Below, in pieces: positions 23,869 to 32,997 of a stretch of 64,000 bases of DNA (position 1 is the stretch's first letter; each line of letters begins with the position of its first letter). Made by a program: the position numbers and the translations under genes. Under the pieces are notes generated by a model that had not been told where the DNA came from, ran no database searches, and saw only the letters and a program-made list of their open reading frames with translations. The DNA is taken from NCBI RefSeq assembly GCF_018881605.1, contig NZ_JACVPZ010000001.1, positions 1,488,001 to 1,552,000 on the forward strand, in the 5' to 3' direction. This DNA is from Polynucleobacter sp. UB-Tiil-W10. Lineage in GTDB: Bacteria; Pseudomonadota; Gammaproteobacteria; Burkholderiales; Burkholderiaceae.

Positions 23869-24930
23869 ATGAAAATTCTACTCAAGAAAATGGCGCTGGT
23901 TTGTGCGACGATAGCCGCGCCTATCTTCTTGATTTCATGCGCTAGCTCTGAGCAATCATCTTCAACCCCCGCGGTGAGTCCCGCGGTGAGTCTCTATGCC
24001 AATGCAACCCCCTTAGATTTGCGCATCAGTAACTGGCCTTATCCATATCCTCTAAAAGAATTTAAGACCTCTTTACAAGGACAGCCCGCTAGCATGATGT
24101 ATATGGATGTGGCTGCGCTGGATAAGCCAAAGGGTGTAGTGCTCTTGTTTCATGGCAAGAATTTCTCCAGCGATTATTGGGCGCCAACGATTGCGGGCCT
24201 GTCTCAGGCTGGCTATCGTGTAATAGCGCCTGACCAGATTGGCTTTGGAAAATCTTCTAAGCCAGATGTTGAGTATCACTTCGATGATTTGGCGGTGAAT
24301 ACCCAAGCTTTATTAAAGTCTCTCAATATTCAGCGAGTCGCAGTGATTGCTAATTCCATGGGTGGCATGCTGGGCATTCGTTTTTCCCGTCTATACCCGC
24401 AGACTGTGCAAAAACTCGTGCTCGAAAATCCACTAGGCCTTGAGGATTACAGCAAGGCTATTCCTCCGCAGAAGAATGATGACTTGCTCAAGTTAGAGAT
24501 GGCCCAAACAGAAACGAGCTATCGCCGTTTTCTACAGAGCTATTTTCCAAGCTGGCAACCAAACTATGAACAGTTTGTAGAAGTCTATGTCCGAGTTCAA
24601 AAAGGCCCTGACTATGCAAATTATGCAAAAACTTCGGTTCTGACATATCAGATGATTGCAGAAAAGCCTGTGGTGAATGATTTGCCGCAATTACAGATGC
24701 CAGTCTTATTGGTCATCGGTCAAAAAGACCGTACGGTATTTGGCCGACGCTTTGCGCCGCCGGAGGCAGTGAAGTCATTAGGTAATTTTCCCGAGTTAGG
24801 TAAGAAAGCCCAAGTAGTCATACCGAATGCAAAATTGGCTCCGATCGACAATGTGGGTCATGTACCCCATGTTGAAGTACCCGATCAATTTGTGAAAACT
24901 GTTGTGGAGTTCTTAAACTCCAAGGGCTAG
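23869..24930 (+). CDS. Lipoprotein alpha/beta hydrolase
   Basis: A 353-residue alpha/beta hydrolase with a lipoprotein signal: the lipobox LISC lies after a hydrophobic stretch. The nucleophile elbow is ANSMGGMLG, with the Ser central; the oxyanion region is LLFHGKNFSS; Asp is in VIGQKDRTV and the catalytic His in DNVGHVPHVE. It is anchored in the envelope and probably cleaves an ester before uptake. It is the last gene of the run SemiSWEET-FAH-hydrolase and converges on an enoyl-CoA hydratase gene. Confidence 0.88.
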   Translation: MKILLKKMALVCATIAAPIFLISCASSEQSSSTPAVSPAVSLYANATPLDLRISNWPYPYPLKEFKTSLQGQPASMMYMDVAALDKPKGVVLLFHGKNFSSDYWAPTIAGLSQAGYRVIAPDQIGFGKSSKPDVEYHFDDLAVNTQALLKSLNIQRVAVIANSMGGMLGIRFSRLYPQTVQKLVLENPLGLEDYSKAIPPQKNDDLLKLEMAQTETSYRRFLQSYFPSWQPNYEQFVEVYVRVQKGPDYANYAKTSVLTYQMIAEKPVVNDLPQLQMPVLLVIGQKDRTVFGRRFAPPEAVKSLGNFPELGKKAQVVIPNAKLAPIDNVGHVPHVEVPDQFVKTVVEFLNSKG

Positions 24931-24944
24931 ACTAAGAGTGCTAC

Positions 24945-25724
24945 TTATTGCCCCAACCACTGCGGCGGACGACTTTCCAAGAAAGCGTTCACACCCTCTT
25001 TAAAGTCTTTGCTATTGTAGGTTTCACGCATTAGCTCAGTACAGTCTGGAAGATTGCTTTGAAGAAGGCGCGCTAGAGTGAGTTTGCTTGCTTTTTGAGT
25101 AAGCGGCGCAAGGGCCGCTAATTTCTGTACCAGCGTATTTGTCACGGATACAATTTCGGTAGAGGCTGCCGTTTGATACAAGAAGCCTGTCTCTAATAAT
25201 TCTGGTGCCTTGATAAGTTCTGCAGTCAGCAGCATTTTTTTGACTGTCGGAACTCCTAAGTGAGCGGCGAGCCAAGATAGATTGCTTGGCGATAAACAGT
25301 TTCCTAAAGTCTTTGCTACTGGTATGCCAAAACGGGCATCTGGAGTGGATATGCGAAAGTCACAAGCAGTTGCAATTAAAAGGCCGCTTCCTACAGCTAA
25401 CCCTTCAATCATGGCAATGGTTGGCATCGGGAGTTGTTGCAGTGAGGCAAAGATCTGATCGACAGCGACTTCATAAGCTTGATCTTTTTTGAGATCAATA
25501 AACTGTTGAATATCGCTGCCTGAAACAAATGCTTTATCTCCGACGCCCCTAAAAATCACCACCCTAATATCGGGATTGGTTGCTAGGGCGTCACAGATCT
25601 TTTTGAGCTCTTCATACATTGGCCAAGTCAGGGCATTGCGGGCGCTGGGGTTATTGAATATGACCCGCGCAACCTTTCCGTTGAGCTCTAAATTGAGGCA
25701 AGGTGGGGTGGGGCCAGTAGTCAT
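24945..25724 (-). CDS. Enoyl-CoA hydratase/isomerase family protein
   Basis: A 259-residue crotonase-fold protein. It has VARVIFNNPSARNALTW, the DKAFVSGSDIQQF loop, and the oxyanion block AMIEGLAVGSGLLIATACDF. The usual catalytic glutamates of enoyl-CoA hydratase are not both evident: the GSG and CDFRI segments are conserved, but the position after GLPV is replaced by AKTLGNCLSPS. It may therefore be an isomerase or another crotonase activity. It stands alone on the minus strand. Confidence 0.82.
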   Translation of the reverse strand: MTTGPTPPCLNLELNGKVARVIFNNPSARNALTWPMYEELKKICDALATNPDIRVVIFRGVGDKAFVSGSDIQQFIDLKKDQAYEVAVDQIFASLQQLPMPTIAMIEGLAVGSGLLIATACDFRISTPDARFGIPVAKTLGNCLSPSNLSWLAAHLGVPTVKKMLLTAELIKAPELLETGFLYQTAASTEIVSVTNTLVQKLAALAPLTQKASKLTLARLLQSNLPDCTELMRETYNSKDFKEGVNAFLESRPPQWLGQ

Positions 25725-25811
25725 GGAGCCATTCTAAACAAAAGACCATTCTCCAGGCCCTGTATTTACAGAATTACCCCTACTAATAGTGTCCTGCGCT
25801 AGAATTCTCTT

Positions 25812-25970
25812 ATGTATATGTTCCTACCTTTTCTGACGGCTTTTATAGGACTTGTTTTGGTCTGGCTTGAGAAACGTCTTGCGGGTTTGATACTTTTGGC
25901 GATTACCGTCGGAATTCTTTTAATTTGGTTCCGCGTTCATGCAACCGACCATCTCAACATTAGTCTGTAA
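25812..25970 (+). CDS. Small membrane protein beside dsbB (DUF5993-like)
   Basis: A 52-residue protein starting at the ATG at 25812, with two hydrophobic stretches. It begins MYMFLPFLTAFIGLVLVW, followed by a short EKRL turn and a second helix LILLAITVGILLIWF. The C-terminus has HATDHLNISL. The size, sequence style and position directly before dsbB fit the DUF5993 family. Its stop (25968-25970) touches the dsbB start, so translation is probably coupled. Function is unknown; a role in the DsbB redox step is suggested by context only. Confidence 0.72.
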   Translation: MYMFLPFLTAFIGLVLVWLEKRLAGLILLAITVGILLIWFRVHATDHLNISL

Positions 25971-26540
25971 TTGATTGTGAGTAGACATTCTTTTCCTTCA
26001 TTAGCGGCACTAGGTAATCAGCTTGCATTATTAGCTGTCGTTGGCATGCTTTCCTACGCATTTGTAGATCAGCTGTATTTTGGTGAACTTCCTTGCCCTC
26101 TATGCTTAATGCAACGCATTGGATTTGTGATTATTGGTTTTGCATTGGTTTTAAATATTCGTTTCGGTGCTCACTCTGCTCACTACGGTTGGGGCATTAT
26201 TGGCGGCTTAGTTGGAATGATGGTTTCACTTCGTCAGGTGTTTTTACACATCCTGCCGGGTGACAAAGGATTTGGCGCAACATTTTTAGAGCTCCATTTT
26301 TATACCTGGGCTTATGTGGGGTATACCGGCTTGTTAATGGGGCTGGCAGTCCTTCTGATGCTGCCTAATCGTGAGGTTCGCTCTCGCTCTTGGTTTGCAA
26401 ATGCATTAGTCATTGCATTTATTCTTTTGGTTTTAGGTAATCTCGTATCTACACTGCTGGAATGTGGCGTCGGTCCTTGCGCTGATGATCCAGTGAAGTA
26501 TGAGGGCTGGTTGTGGCTGCGCTCTCGCTTTGGCTTCTAA
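25971..26540 (+). CDS. dsbB: Disulfide bond formation protein B
   Basis: A four-helix inner-membrane protein of 189 residues that passes electrons from DsbA to quinone. The first periplasmic loop has the LPCPLCLMQR motif (CxxC) and the second pair is LECGVGPCADDPVKYEGWLW. The start is TTG at 25971 or GTG at 25977; there is no good ribosome site, consistent with coupling to the small upstream gene. dsbA is not in the window. Confidence 0.9.
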   Translation: MIVSRHSFPSLAALGNQLALLAVVGMLSYAFVDQLYFGELPCPLCLMQRIGFVIIGFALVLNIRFGAHSAHYGWGIIGGLVGMMVSLRQVFLHILPGDKGFGATFLELHFYTWAYVGYTGLLMGLAVLLMLPNREVRSRSWFANALVIAFILLVLGNLVSTLLECGVGPCADDPVKYEGWLWLRSRFGF

Positions 26541-26573
26541 TCTAGACCATTCGGTCTGGCCCTGATTTTTATC

Positions 26574-27569
26574 ATGCAATTCTCCAAAGTTCTGAAGAGC
26601 TTCTTCATTGCATCGATGTTGTGGGCTATTGCGCTCTCGGCTCACGCACAAGCTGAGCAGAAAAATGCTGTCTGGCCCAAGCAGGCTATTCGTATCATCG
26701 TAACCTTCACTCCTGGTGGGGCGCCGGATATTTTGGCGCGTGTTTTAGCGGAGAGTTGGCAGCAAACTTTGGGTGTGTCGGTGCTAGTAGAGAATCGTCC
26801 TGGCTATGGCGGTAATATTGGCGCTGACCTGGTTGCTAAGAGCGAACCCGATGGCTACACCTTGCTGATTGGTACAGTAGGCATCCACGCAATCAATGGC
26901 GCCCTTTATGAAAAGATGTCTTTTGATCCTGTAAAGGATTTCACGCCCATTAGTTTTTTAGCCAGTACGCCGAATGTATTAATCGTCAATAAAAAATTAG
27001 GCGTGAACAATCTCCATGAATTAATTGAGCTAGCAAAAACAAAACCAGGCCAATTGACTTTTGGGTCATCGGGTATTGGCACCTCACTGCATATGTCTGG
27101 TGAATTATTTAAAGAAATGGCTGGTCTACAAATACGGCATATTCCATACAAAGGTCGCGCGCAATCTTTGCCAGACTTACTGAGTGGCCGCATCTCGATG
27201 CTCTTTGATAATCTTTCCTCCTCTTTGGCCCTCATTAAAGCAGGGGAGGTTCAGGCTTTAGGGGTCACCACACTAAAACGTTCACACGCCGCTCCTGAAA
27301 TTCCAACCTTAGCCGAGCAAGGCCTGACAGGTTTTGAGGCGACATCTTGGTTTTCTTTGATGGCACCAGCAAATCTGCCGCCCAATATTCAAAAGCGCCT
27401 AAATCAGATGGTGCAACAAACCCTGAGTAACCCAGAGGTTAAATCACGTCTTTTGGCTAGTGGTTTGGATCCTGCTCCAGGTAGCCCCAAAGACCTTTCT
27501 AGGTTAATTGCCGCCGAAGCAAGCAAATGGGGTAGGGTAGTGCAGCAATCAGGTGCAAAATTAGACTAA
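26574..27569 (+). CDS. Bug-family TTT substrate-binding protein
   Basis: A 331-residue receptor. The signal peptide ends SAHAQA; then AIRIIVTFTPGGAPDILARV, NRPGYGGNIGADLVAKS, EPDGYTLLIG, FGSSGIGTSLHMSG, and HIPYKGRAQSLPDLLSG. The first block has FTPGG in place of the usual FPPGG. It lies 33 bases after dsbB, but no functional link is evident. Ligand unknown. Confidence 0.92.
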   Translation: MQFSKVLKSFFIASMLWAIALSAHAQAEQKNAVWPKQAIRIIVTFTPGGAPDILARVLAESWQQTLGVSVLVENRPGYGGNIGADLVAKSEPDGYTLLIGTVGIHAINGALYEKMSFDPVKDFTPISFLASTPNVLIVNKKLGVNNLHELIELAKTKPGQLTFGSSGIGTSLHMSGELFKEMAGLQIRHIPYKGRAQSLPDLLSGRISMLFDNLSSSLALIKAGEVQALGVTTLKRSHAAPEIPTLAEQGLTGFEATSWFSLMAPANLPPNIQKRLNQMVQQTLSNPEVKSRLLASGLDPAPGSPKDLSRLIAAEASKWGRVVQQSGAKLD

Positions 27570-27629
27570 AAATCAGTGCAATAAAGAGATTTTCTTGTCA
27601 GCTCCAGCCTATTTTCACGCGTTAAAGGA

Positions 27630-29477
27630 ATGAGAACCATACGCTTGAAATCACTTTCTACTCATTACCCCATTTTCAAGTCTCTAAATTTGCCTAAATT
27701 ATTAGCATTAGACTTTTCTAAATTCGGGGCAACTTTGCTTGTTTGTTTATTGGTGGGCTGCGCTACGCAAACCCAGCAAATCAAAATGAATGAGTCCAAG
27801 GAGCAGTTTAAAAACGGTGACCTGCAAAATACAGCCGCCGCCATACAAGGTGCATTTAAAGATAAGAATACTTTGTACTTCATGGAGCTGGGCGAAGTGC
27901 AAAGGTTGCAAGGCTCTTCTCAGATTCCGAGTAGCACTCAAAACCTGCTGGCTGCCGACCAACTGGTTAGTCGTTGGGAGGTCACTACTAGTGACAAACT
28001 CAGACGCTCCTTCTCTGGAGCCAGTGCTTATGTTTTGTCTGAAGGCTTTAGCAGCGAGTACGACCCTAAACCATATGAAGTGAGTCTATTAAGTCAGACT
28101 TTGGCATTAAATCACCTCTCTCAAGGTCGCTGGAATGATGCCATGGTGGAAGCCAAAAAAATGGCGCAACGCGAGAAAGTAATCGAAGAGCTGATTCAAA
28201 GCCAAGTTGTTGCGGTATCAAACGTAGAGCGTGACCAACAATCTAATCCTAATACTCGAGGTGCTACTAGTCGTATAGAAAATATTAACGGCTATCCCAT
28301 TAATTTATTAGATGACGAGGAAACGCGTAGTCTCAAGAATTCTTATCAGAATCCTGGCGCGTACTACCTGTCTGGCTTTATTCACGAATCGCAAGGCGAG
28401 GCTAGTTTGGCTGCACCAGGTTATCGTCTGGCAATTGAGTTAAGACCGCAGGTGAACTTTTTTAAAACCAGTATTGCCAAGCTCGATTCCAACATTGCAA
28501 ATCAAGCTAAAAAATCCTTTGCCGATACTTTGATCATTATTGATACGGGATACATGCCTAAAATCATTCCCTATCAAATTAGCCAATCTTTTAATATTGG
28601 CGGCAATCCAAAATTAGTCACCCTCACTTTTCCGGTAATTGAAAAGTCTACCGAGCGTTATCGGCCAACCATGGTTCAACTAGGTGATAGGGTTGCCAAT
28701 CCAGAGTTGGTGGCAAACATCGATGCCATGGCTCGTAAGAACTTGCATGATCAAATGCCGGCCTATGTTTTAAGGGCTTCCTCTAGGGCGCTAGTTTCCT
28801 TGGCTGCACAATATGCAGCAGATCGTGCTGCACAGCAGGCAGCTAACAGAAATAACCAGAACAACCAAAATAATGGCGGCGCTGCTCTTATTGGGGCGAT
28901 TGCAGGATTGATTACGGGATATAGTCTGCAAGCAATCAATGTGACGGATGTGCGGCATTGGTCAACCTTGCCTGCGCAAACCTATATGGCCAGAATGGGT
29001 TTGCCAATAGGGCCTACGGTTCTTAAGTACACCTTACCATCTGGAGTAACTGCTTCTCAAACCGTCAACTTGGTAGGTGGCTATAACGTGGTTTATATCC
29101 GCATGTTCAGAAATCGAGCAACAGTACTCACCTCAAATGATCCGGCTGCAATTTCGCCTACAGCACCAGTTGCAAGCGCTCCTGCAGTTGCCATCCCCGC
29201 TCAGCCTGCTAGCGTATTACCTGCAACTTTGGAGCCCAAACCATCTGAGGGTACATTTGCAGGCTTTAAGAAGTTATGGGGCGGTTTTCAGGATCCTCAG
29301 TCTGAAGCGCTTACTCCAGTGGCAACCCCGGCCCCTGCAGTTCCTGTCCCGGTTTCTAGCTCCAATCTAACTCCAGCTCCAACTCCCAGCAATAGTCCCG
29401 CTAGCGGTAATATAGAAGAGGCGAAGCCTTACGAGCCACCCAATCTGCTGAATAGCTTTCAGCAGCTTTTTAATTAG
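27630..29477 (+). CDS. COG3014-type lipoprotein, first gene of an LpoB operon
   Basis: A 615-residue protein with a long N-terminus, then a lipobox LLVGC (Cys near residue 44). The mature part is helical and TPR-like (TLALNHLSQGRWNDAMVEAKKM, AYYLSGFIHESQGE). It also has an AALIGAIAGLITGYSLQ hydrophobic stretch and a Pro/Ala-rich C-terminal tail of about 100 residues. COG3014 proteins typically precede YcfL and LpoB genes, as here. The ATG at 27630 is close to its AAAGGA, so the true start is uncertain. Function is unknown. Confidence 0.75.
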   Translation: MRTIRLKSLSTHYPIFKSLNLPKLLALDFSKFGATLLVCLLVGCATQTQQIKMNESKEQFKNGDLQNTAAAIQGAFKDKNTLYFMELGEVQRLQGSSQIPSSTQNLLAADQLVSRWEVTTSDKLRRSFSGASAYVLSEGFSSEYDPKPYEVSLLSQTLALNHLSQGRWNDAMVEAKKMAQREKVIEELIQSQVVAVSNVERDQQSNPNTRGATSRIENINGYPINLLDDEETRSLKNSYQNPGAYYLSGFIHESQGEASLAAPGYRLAIELRPQVNFFKTSIAKLDSNIANQAKKSFADTLIIIDTGYMPKIIPYQISQSFNIGGNPKLVTLTFPVIEKSTERYRPTMVQLGDRVANPELVANIDAMARKNLHDQMPAYVLRASSRALVSLAAQYAADRAAQQAANRNNQNNQNNGGAALIGAIAGLITGYSLQAINVTDVRHWSTLPAQTYMARMGLPIGPTVLKYTLPSGVTASQTVNLVGGYNVVYIRMFRNRATVLTSNDPAAISPTAPVASAPAVAIPAQPASVLPATLEPKPSEGTFAGFKKLWGGFQDPQSEALTPVATPAPAVPVPVSSSNLTPAPTPSNSPASGNIEEAKPYEPPNLLNSFQQLFN

Positions 29478-29488
29478 GAAAGATTCAG

Positions 29489-29845
29489 ATGAAAAAATAC
29501 CTTGCAATCCTGATGGCGGCACTTGCTTTAGTAGCATGTAGCTCAACCCCATCAATGAAGGATATGACGGTACGCATGGGTGATACCGATAGCATTCAAA
29601 TTACCGATATGAGAAGTCTAGTGCGCAATGGCGTTCTCACTGCACAAGTGACTATTCAAAATGACAGTAAATCAAATCTGGTTTCTTATCGATTTAAGTG
29701 GATTGGTAAAAACGGCATGACTGTGACAGATGAAGAGGCATGGAAGCCTGTGACGGTGGGGAAGGGACAGTCGACCGTTATTATGGGGATAGCCCCAACA
29801 CCTGATGCTACTGACTTTCGCTTTGAGTTAAATCAGTACAAGTAA
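29489..29845 (+). CDS. YcfL-like lipoprotein
   Basis: A 118-residue lipoprotein: signal (LAILMAALALVAC) with the lipobox Cys at residue 17, followed by a small beta-sandwich. The family pattern is visible in NGVLTAQVTIQNDSKSNLVS, then YRFKWIGKNGM and VMGIAPTPDATDFRFELN. YcfL sits beside LpoB in E. coli as well. It begins 11 bases after the COG3014 gene, with AGGAAAG as ribosome site. The molecular role is not established. Confidence 0.82.
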   Translation: MKKYLAILMAALALVACSSTPSMKDMTVRMGDTDSIQITDMRSLVRNGVLTAQVTIQNDSKSNLVSYRFKWIGKNGMTVTDEEAWKPVTVGKGQSTVIMGIAPTPDATDFRFELNQYK

Positions 29846-29910
29846 CCATAAAATAAAAATCAAGCAAACATTCAATATTAAAAAGATATTAGGGCTTATT
29901 AAGGATGATC

Positions 29911-30495
29911 ATGAACACTAAAACTATTCGCTTATCAGCCATCGCATTATCAGTAGCAGCGCTTGCAGCTTGCTCTGGTCCACAGGTTCGTTACGGCGAT
30001 GCTAAGGCTGTTGAGACCGTGAATGCCGACTACGGATCAACGGATTTACAGATGATTGCTGAGGCAATGACAAGATCATTGTTGCAATCAAAAGCGATCT
30101 CTGGAAGCAAGGATGCGCCGATTGTGACGCTGGCAGATGTGAAGAATAAGACTTCTGAATACATTGATACACGTGTAATAACCGATAAGATCCGTACGCA
30201 ACTCATGAAGAGTGGTCAGGTGCGATTTGCAGTCAGTGTCACTGAAATGCAAAATCAGACTGATGAGCTTAAGCGTCAGAATCAGTCAGGGCTATATAAG
30301 AACAGCACGATTGCAAAGACTGGCAATATGCAGGGCGCGCAATATCGTATCGAGGGATCGATTGCATCCATTGTGAAGAATACTAAAGACGTTAAAGATG
30401 TTTACTACGTCTTTAATTTGAATCTCATTAACAACGAATCTGGTTTGCTCGAGTGGGCTGACGAAAAAGAGATTCGTAAGACTGCTACGCGCTAA
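29911..30495 (+). CDS. lpoB: Penicillin-binding protein activator LpoB-like lipoprotein
   Basis: An outer-membrane lipoprotein of 194 residues, with the lipobox in VAALAAC. The folded domain resembles LpoB/TolB-N: VTLADVKNKTSEYIDT, ITDKIRTQLMKSGQVRFAVS, and AQYRIEGSIASIV. LpoB in E. coli activates PBP1B. The ATG at 29911 is preferred to the one at 29905 because AAGG (29901-29904) is then correctly spaced. The YcfL-LpoB neighbourhood supports the call. Confidence 0.85.
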   Translation: MNTKTIRLSAIALSVAALAACSGPQVRYGDAKAVETVNADYGSTDLQMIAEAMTRSLLQSKAISGSKDAPIVTLADVKNKTSEYIDTRVITDKIRTQLMKSGQVRFAVSVTEMQNQTDELKRQNQSGLYKNSTIAKTGNMQGAQYRIEGSIASIVKNTKDVKDVYYVFNLNLINNESGLLEWADEKEIRKTATR

Positions 30496-30531
30496 GACGC
30501 TACAAAAATTTAGTTAAGGATTGAGTCATTC

Positions 30532-31578
30532 ATGAAAAAAATCTTTTTAGCTTGTACGGGAGTGAGTCTAGTCTTTTTGGCTGGCTGCGCTTCCAAGCCG
30601 CCTGCTCCAGTAGTGGAGTCTGCTATTGTGGGTCAAGTTCCAGCAGATCCACCCAAGAACCCAGTGATTACTGCAGAAGCCCTGAAGGCGGACTCCAAGT
30701 CAATCGCTGTAACTGATATCTACTTCAAAAAAGAAGGTAAGAACTTAACGTACATCGAAGAAACGAGAACAACGACTGATAACAGTATTTCTTCTACGAT
30801 TACGCCGAAGATAATTGAGATTGATGCTGATAAAGCGGATGCCTCTGCTCTAACTGGAGGTGCAAATTCATCTGCGTTTCCAGTGAAGTTTACTAATCTG
30901 GCTGATCCCAAGTCGACTAGCCCTGGCACAGCTTCACCTCCTGCGCCCGTAGTTGATGCATCAACGCCAAGCAATAGCTCTTCAAGCGCCAACACCCAAA
31001 GCATGAAGAAGTCTGGCTATCAAAGCAATAATGAGTACGGTGAGTTGCGCTATCTGGCTAACCCAATACGTGGCTTACTGATTAAGTCAGGCTATAAGGT
31101 AGTACAAGCCAAGTCCACTCCTGCAGTTCCCAATCAAGGTGATGAGTATTTTGATATTGTGAAGCGTATTAAGGCTGGCGATTTTGGTGATGCAGACTAC
31201 GTCCTGTATGGCGTTTTGGCTGAAATCTCTAGTACGGATAATGTTTCTGATATTCCTGGAACAAAATCTACCTCACAGCAGGTAACACTTGAGGTAACGG
31301 TAGACTTTAATATCGTCGATGCTAAATCCACGCAAATCGTAGCTTCCTTTGTGGCGTCAGGCGAAGGAAAGGATGTTCAGATCGATGGTAGAGATACAGG
31401 ACATAAGCCAAGCATGGCGAAGTTGATGAAGTTAGCTTCTTTAGATTTGGCAGAAGATGTTCGTAAGCACTTGGCTGAGCAAAACTTTATTACGAATAGT
31501 CCCGGCTCAGCAGGACAAGTGCGCAATCTTAAAAGACGCTTAGATGATGATGCTTCTACCTTGAAGGTTTACAAATAA
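30532..31578 (+). CDS. Second LpoB/CsgG-like lipoprotein
   Basis: A 348-residue lipoprotein with lipobox VFLAGC. Residues about 50-110 form a small domain of unknown type. A Ser/Pro/Thr-rich linker lies near 120-160, and then comes an LpoB/CsgG-like domain: NPIRGLLIKSGYKVVQAKS, then ADYVLYGVLAEIS and DFNIVDAKSTQIVASF. It has the appearance of an enlarged relative of the preceding LpoB. It probably sits in the outer membrane and helps regulate cell-wall synthesis, but this is inference. It is the last gene of the four-lipoprotein operon. Confidence 0.68.
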   Translation: MKKIFLACTGVSLVFLAGCASKPPAPVVESAIVGQVPADPPKNPVITAEALKADSKSIAVTDIYFKKEGKNLTYIEETRTTTDNSISSTITPKIIEIDADKADASALTGGANSSAFPVKFTNLADPKSTSPGTASPPAPVVDASTPSNSSSSANTQSMKKSGYQSNNEYGELRYLANPIRGLLIKSGYKVVQAKSTPAVPNQGDEYFDIVKRIKAGDFGDADYVLYGVLAEISSTDNVSDIPGTKSTSQQVTLEVTVDFNIVDAKSTQIVASFVASGEGKDVQIDGRDTGHKPSMAKLMKLASLDLAEDVRKHLAEQNFITNSPGSAGQVRNLKRRLDDDASTLKVYK

Positions 31579-31602
31579 AGGTAAGCAACAAAGTAGTTTG
31601 TA

Positions 31603-32994
31603 TTAAACCTCTACCGGCGGATGCGTTTTCTCATAGCGCTCCGCCGTTCTTCTAAAGAGATAGAGCAAGAAGCATGCGGCCAAGCCTAAGCTTAAGCTAT
31701 TGCCAGCCCAGAAGCCGTTGGCGCCTTGCAAGAACGTAGGCGTATTGCCCAATACATTGAAGCCCATGAGGTAACCGCCACCTAGGCCTACACCCCAGAG
31801 AGATCCGGCATAAATTACCATAGGCAAAAACGCAATACGATAGGCTCGCAGAATAAATGCTGCAGTGATTTGTAATGCATCGAAGACTTGGTAAAACGCA
31901 ATAAACAAGAAGAGCGGTATGGCAAATACCTTTACCTCTGCTGGTGGATCATATAGGTCAAGTAGCTGAATTCTAAGCATCCATACTGCAATGCCAATGG
32001 TGACGCAAAGTGTAGTTGTGAAAAATACAGAGGACCAACCAATCTCTTCAGCGCGCTCAGGCTTATTGGCGCCAATAGATTGCGACACCAAAGTCATGGT
32101 CGCAATCGAGAGTGATAGCGGCACCATATAAATCACGGTACCCATATTTGCCACAATTTGATGGCCTGCTAATGCCGTGGTTCCAAGGCGAGCAATAAAT
32201 AAAGACATAAAAGTGAAAGAAGTTACTTCGATCAAGTAGCTAAAGCCGATCGGTGCGCCTAGCTTTAGTAATGTCCAAATGCGGTGCCAATCCGGCAAGC
32301 TAAAGCGCGCAAAAATCTTAAATGGCCTGTAAAACCGATCAAATATTACAAAGCTCAGAGTCATCAGCAGCCAAGACCAGTTGATGATCACGGTAGCCAC
32401 AGCGCAACCTGGCCCACCCATGCCCTCGATACCAAAACCTCCATATATGAATAGTAGGTTTAAGGGTAATTTCAGGGCAAGCCCAATGATTTGCACCACA
32501 GTAATAACAGTAGGGCGCGAGACAGCATTATGAAGCGCCATCAGCACGCGCATAGCCATGCTCGCGGGCAATCCTAATGCCAAGATATTGAGATACAGTT
32601 TCGCTTTACCTTCGATAGCCTCATTGACTTGCGAGATTGCTAGTAAGTGATCGGCATTGAGCAAAATAAAGCAACCCAATCCAGTAAGGCCTAAGGCAAG
32701 CCATGTAGCTTGCCGTACTTCTTCGCCGATTTCTGAAAAACGTTTAGCGCCAAACAGTTGCCCTGCAATTGGCGCAAGAGCCGAGATCACTCCAGTTAAG
32801 CCAACGTAAATACTGATAAAGATGGCTGAAGCCATTGCAAGCGCCGCCAAATCGTCAGCAGAGTAACGTGCAGTCATGGCGGTATCTAGCACCCCAAACG
32901 CAATTACGGCGAGCTGACCAATTAACAAAGGCCCAGCTAGTTTTAGTAAGGAGGGAATATCCTCGCGGAGACGCGATATTTTAAAATGCAGCAC
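31603..32994 (-). CDS. MATE family efflux transporter
   Basis: A 463-residue inner-membrane drug/cation antiporter with 12 predicted helices in two pseudosymmetric halves. Motifs include AFGVLDTAMTARYSADDLAA in the first half and a second VEVTSFTFMSLFIARLGTTA block. The start is GTG at 32994, three bases after the upstream glycosyltransferase stop. Its substrate is unknown (DinF/NorM type). The C-terminus ends in a short charged tail. Confidence 0.9.
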   Translation of the reverse strand: MLHFKISRLREDIPSLLKLAGPLLIGQLAVIAFGVLDTAMTARYSADDLAALAMASAIFISIYVGLTGVISALAPIAGQLFGAKRFSEIGEEVRQATWLALGLTGLGCFILLNADHLLAISQVNEAIEGKAKLYLNILALGLPASMAMRVLMALHNAVSRPTVITVVQIIGLALKLPLNLLFIYGGFGIEGMGGPGCAVATVIINWSWLLMTLSFVIFDRFYRPFKIFARFSLPDWHRIWTLLKLGAPIGFSYLIEVTSFTFMSLFIARLGTTALAGHQIVANMGTVIYMVPLSLSIATMTLVSQSIGANKPERAEEIGWSSVFFTTTLCVTIGIAVWMLRIQLLDLYDPPAEVKVFAIPLFLFIAFYQVFDALQITAAFILRAYRIAFLPMVIYAGSLWGVGLGGGYLMGFNVLGNTPTFLQGANGFWAGNSLSLGLAACFLLYLFRRTAERYEKTHPPVEV

Positions 32995-32997
32995 GAT

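Noticed and set aside
26543..26575. Short hairpin AGACC/GGTCT after dsbB as a terminator
   Set aside because: The stem is only five base pairs and the T run is at a distance, so it was not listed.
30720..31004. 94-codon minus-strand frame within the fourth lipoprotein gene
   Set aside because: It is the antisense of the Ser/Pro-rich linker; no ribosome site and no family.
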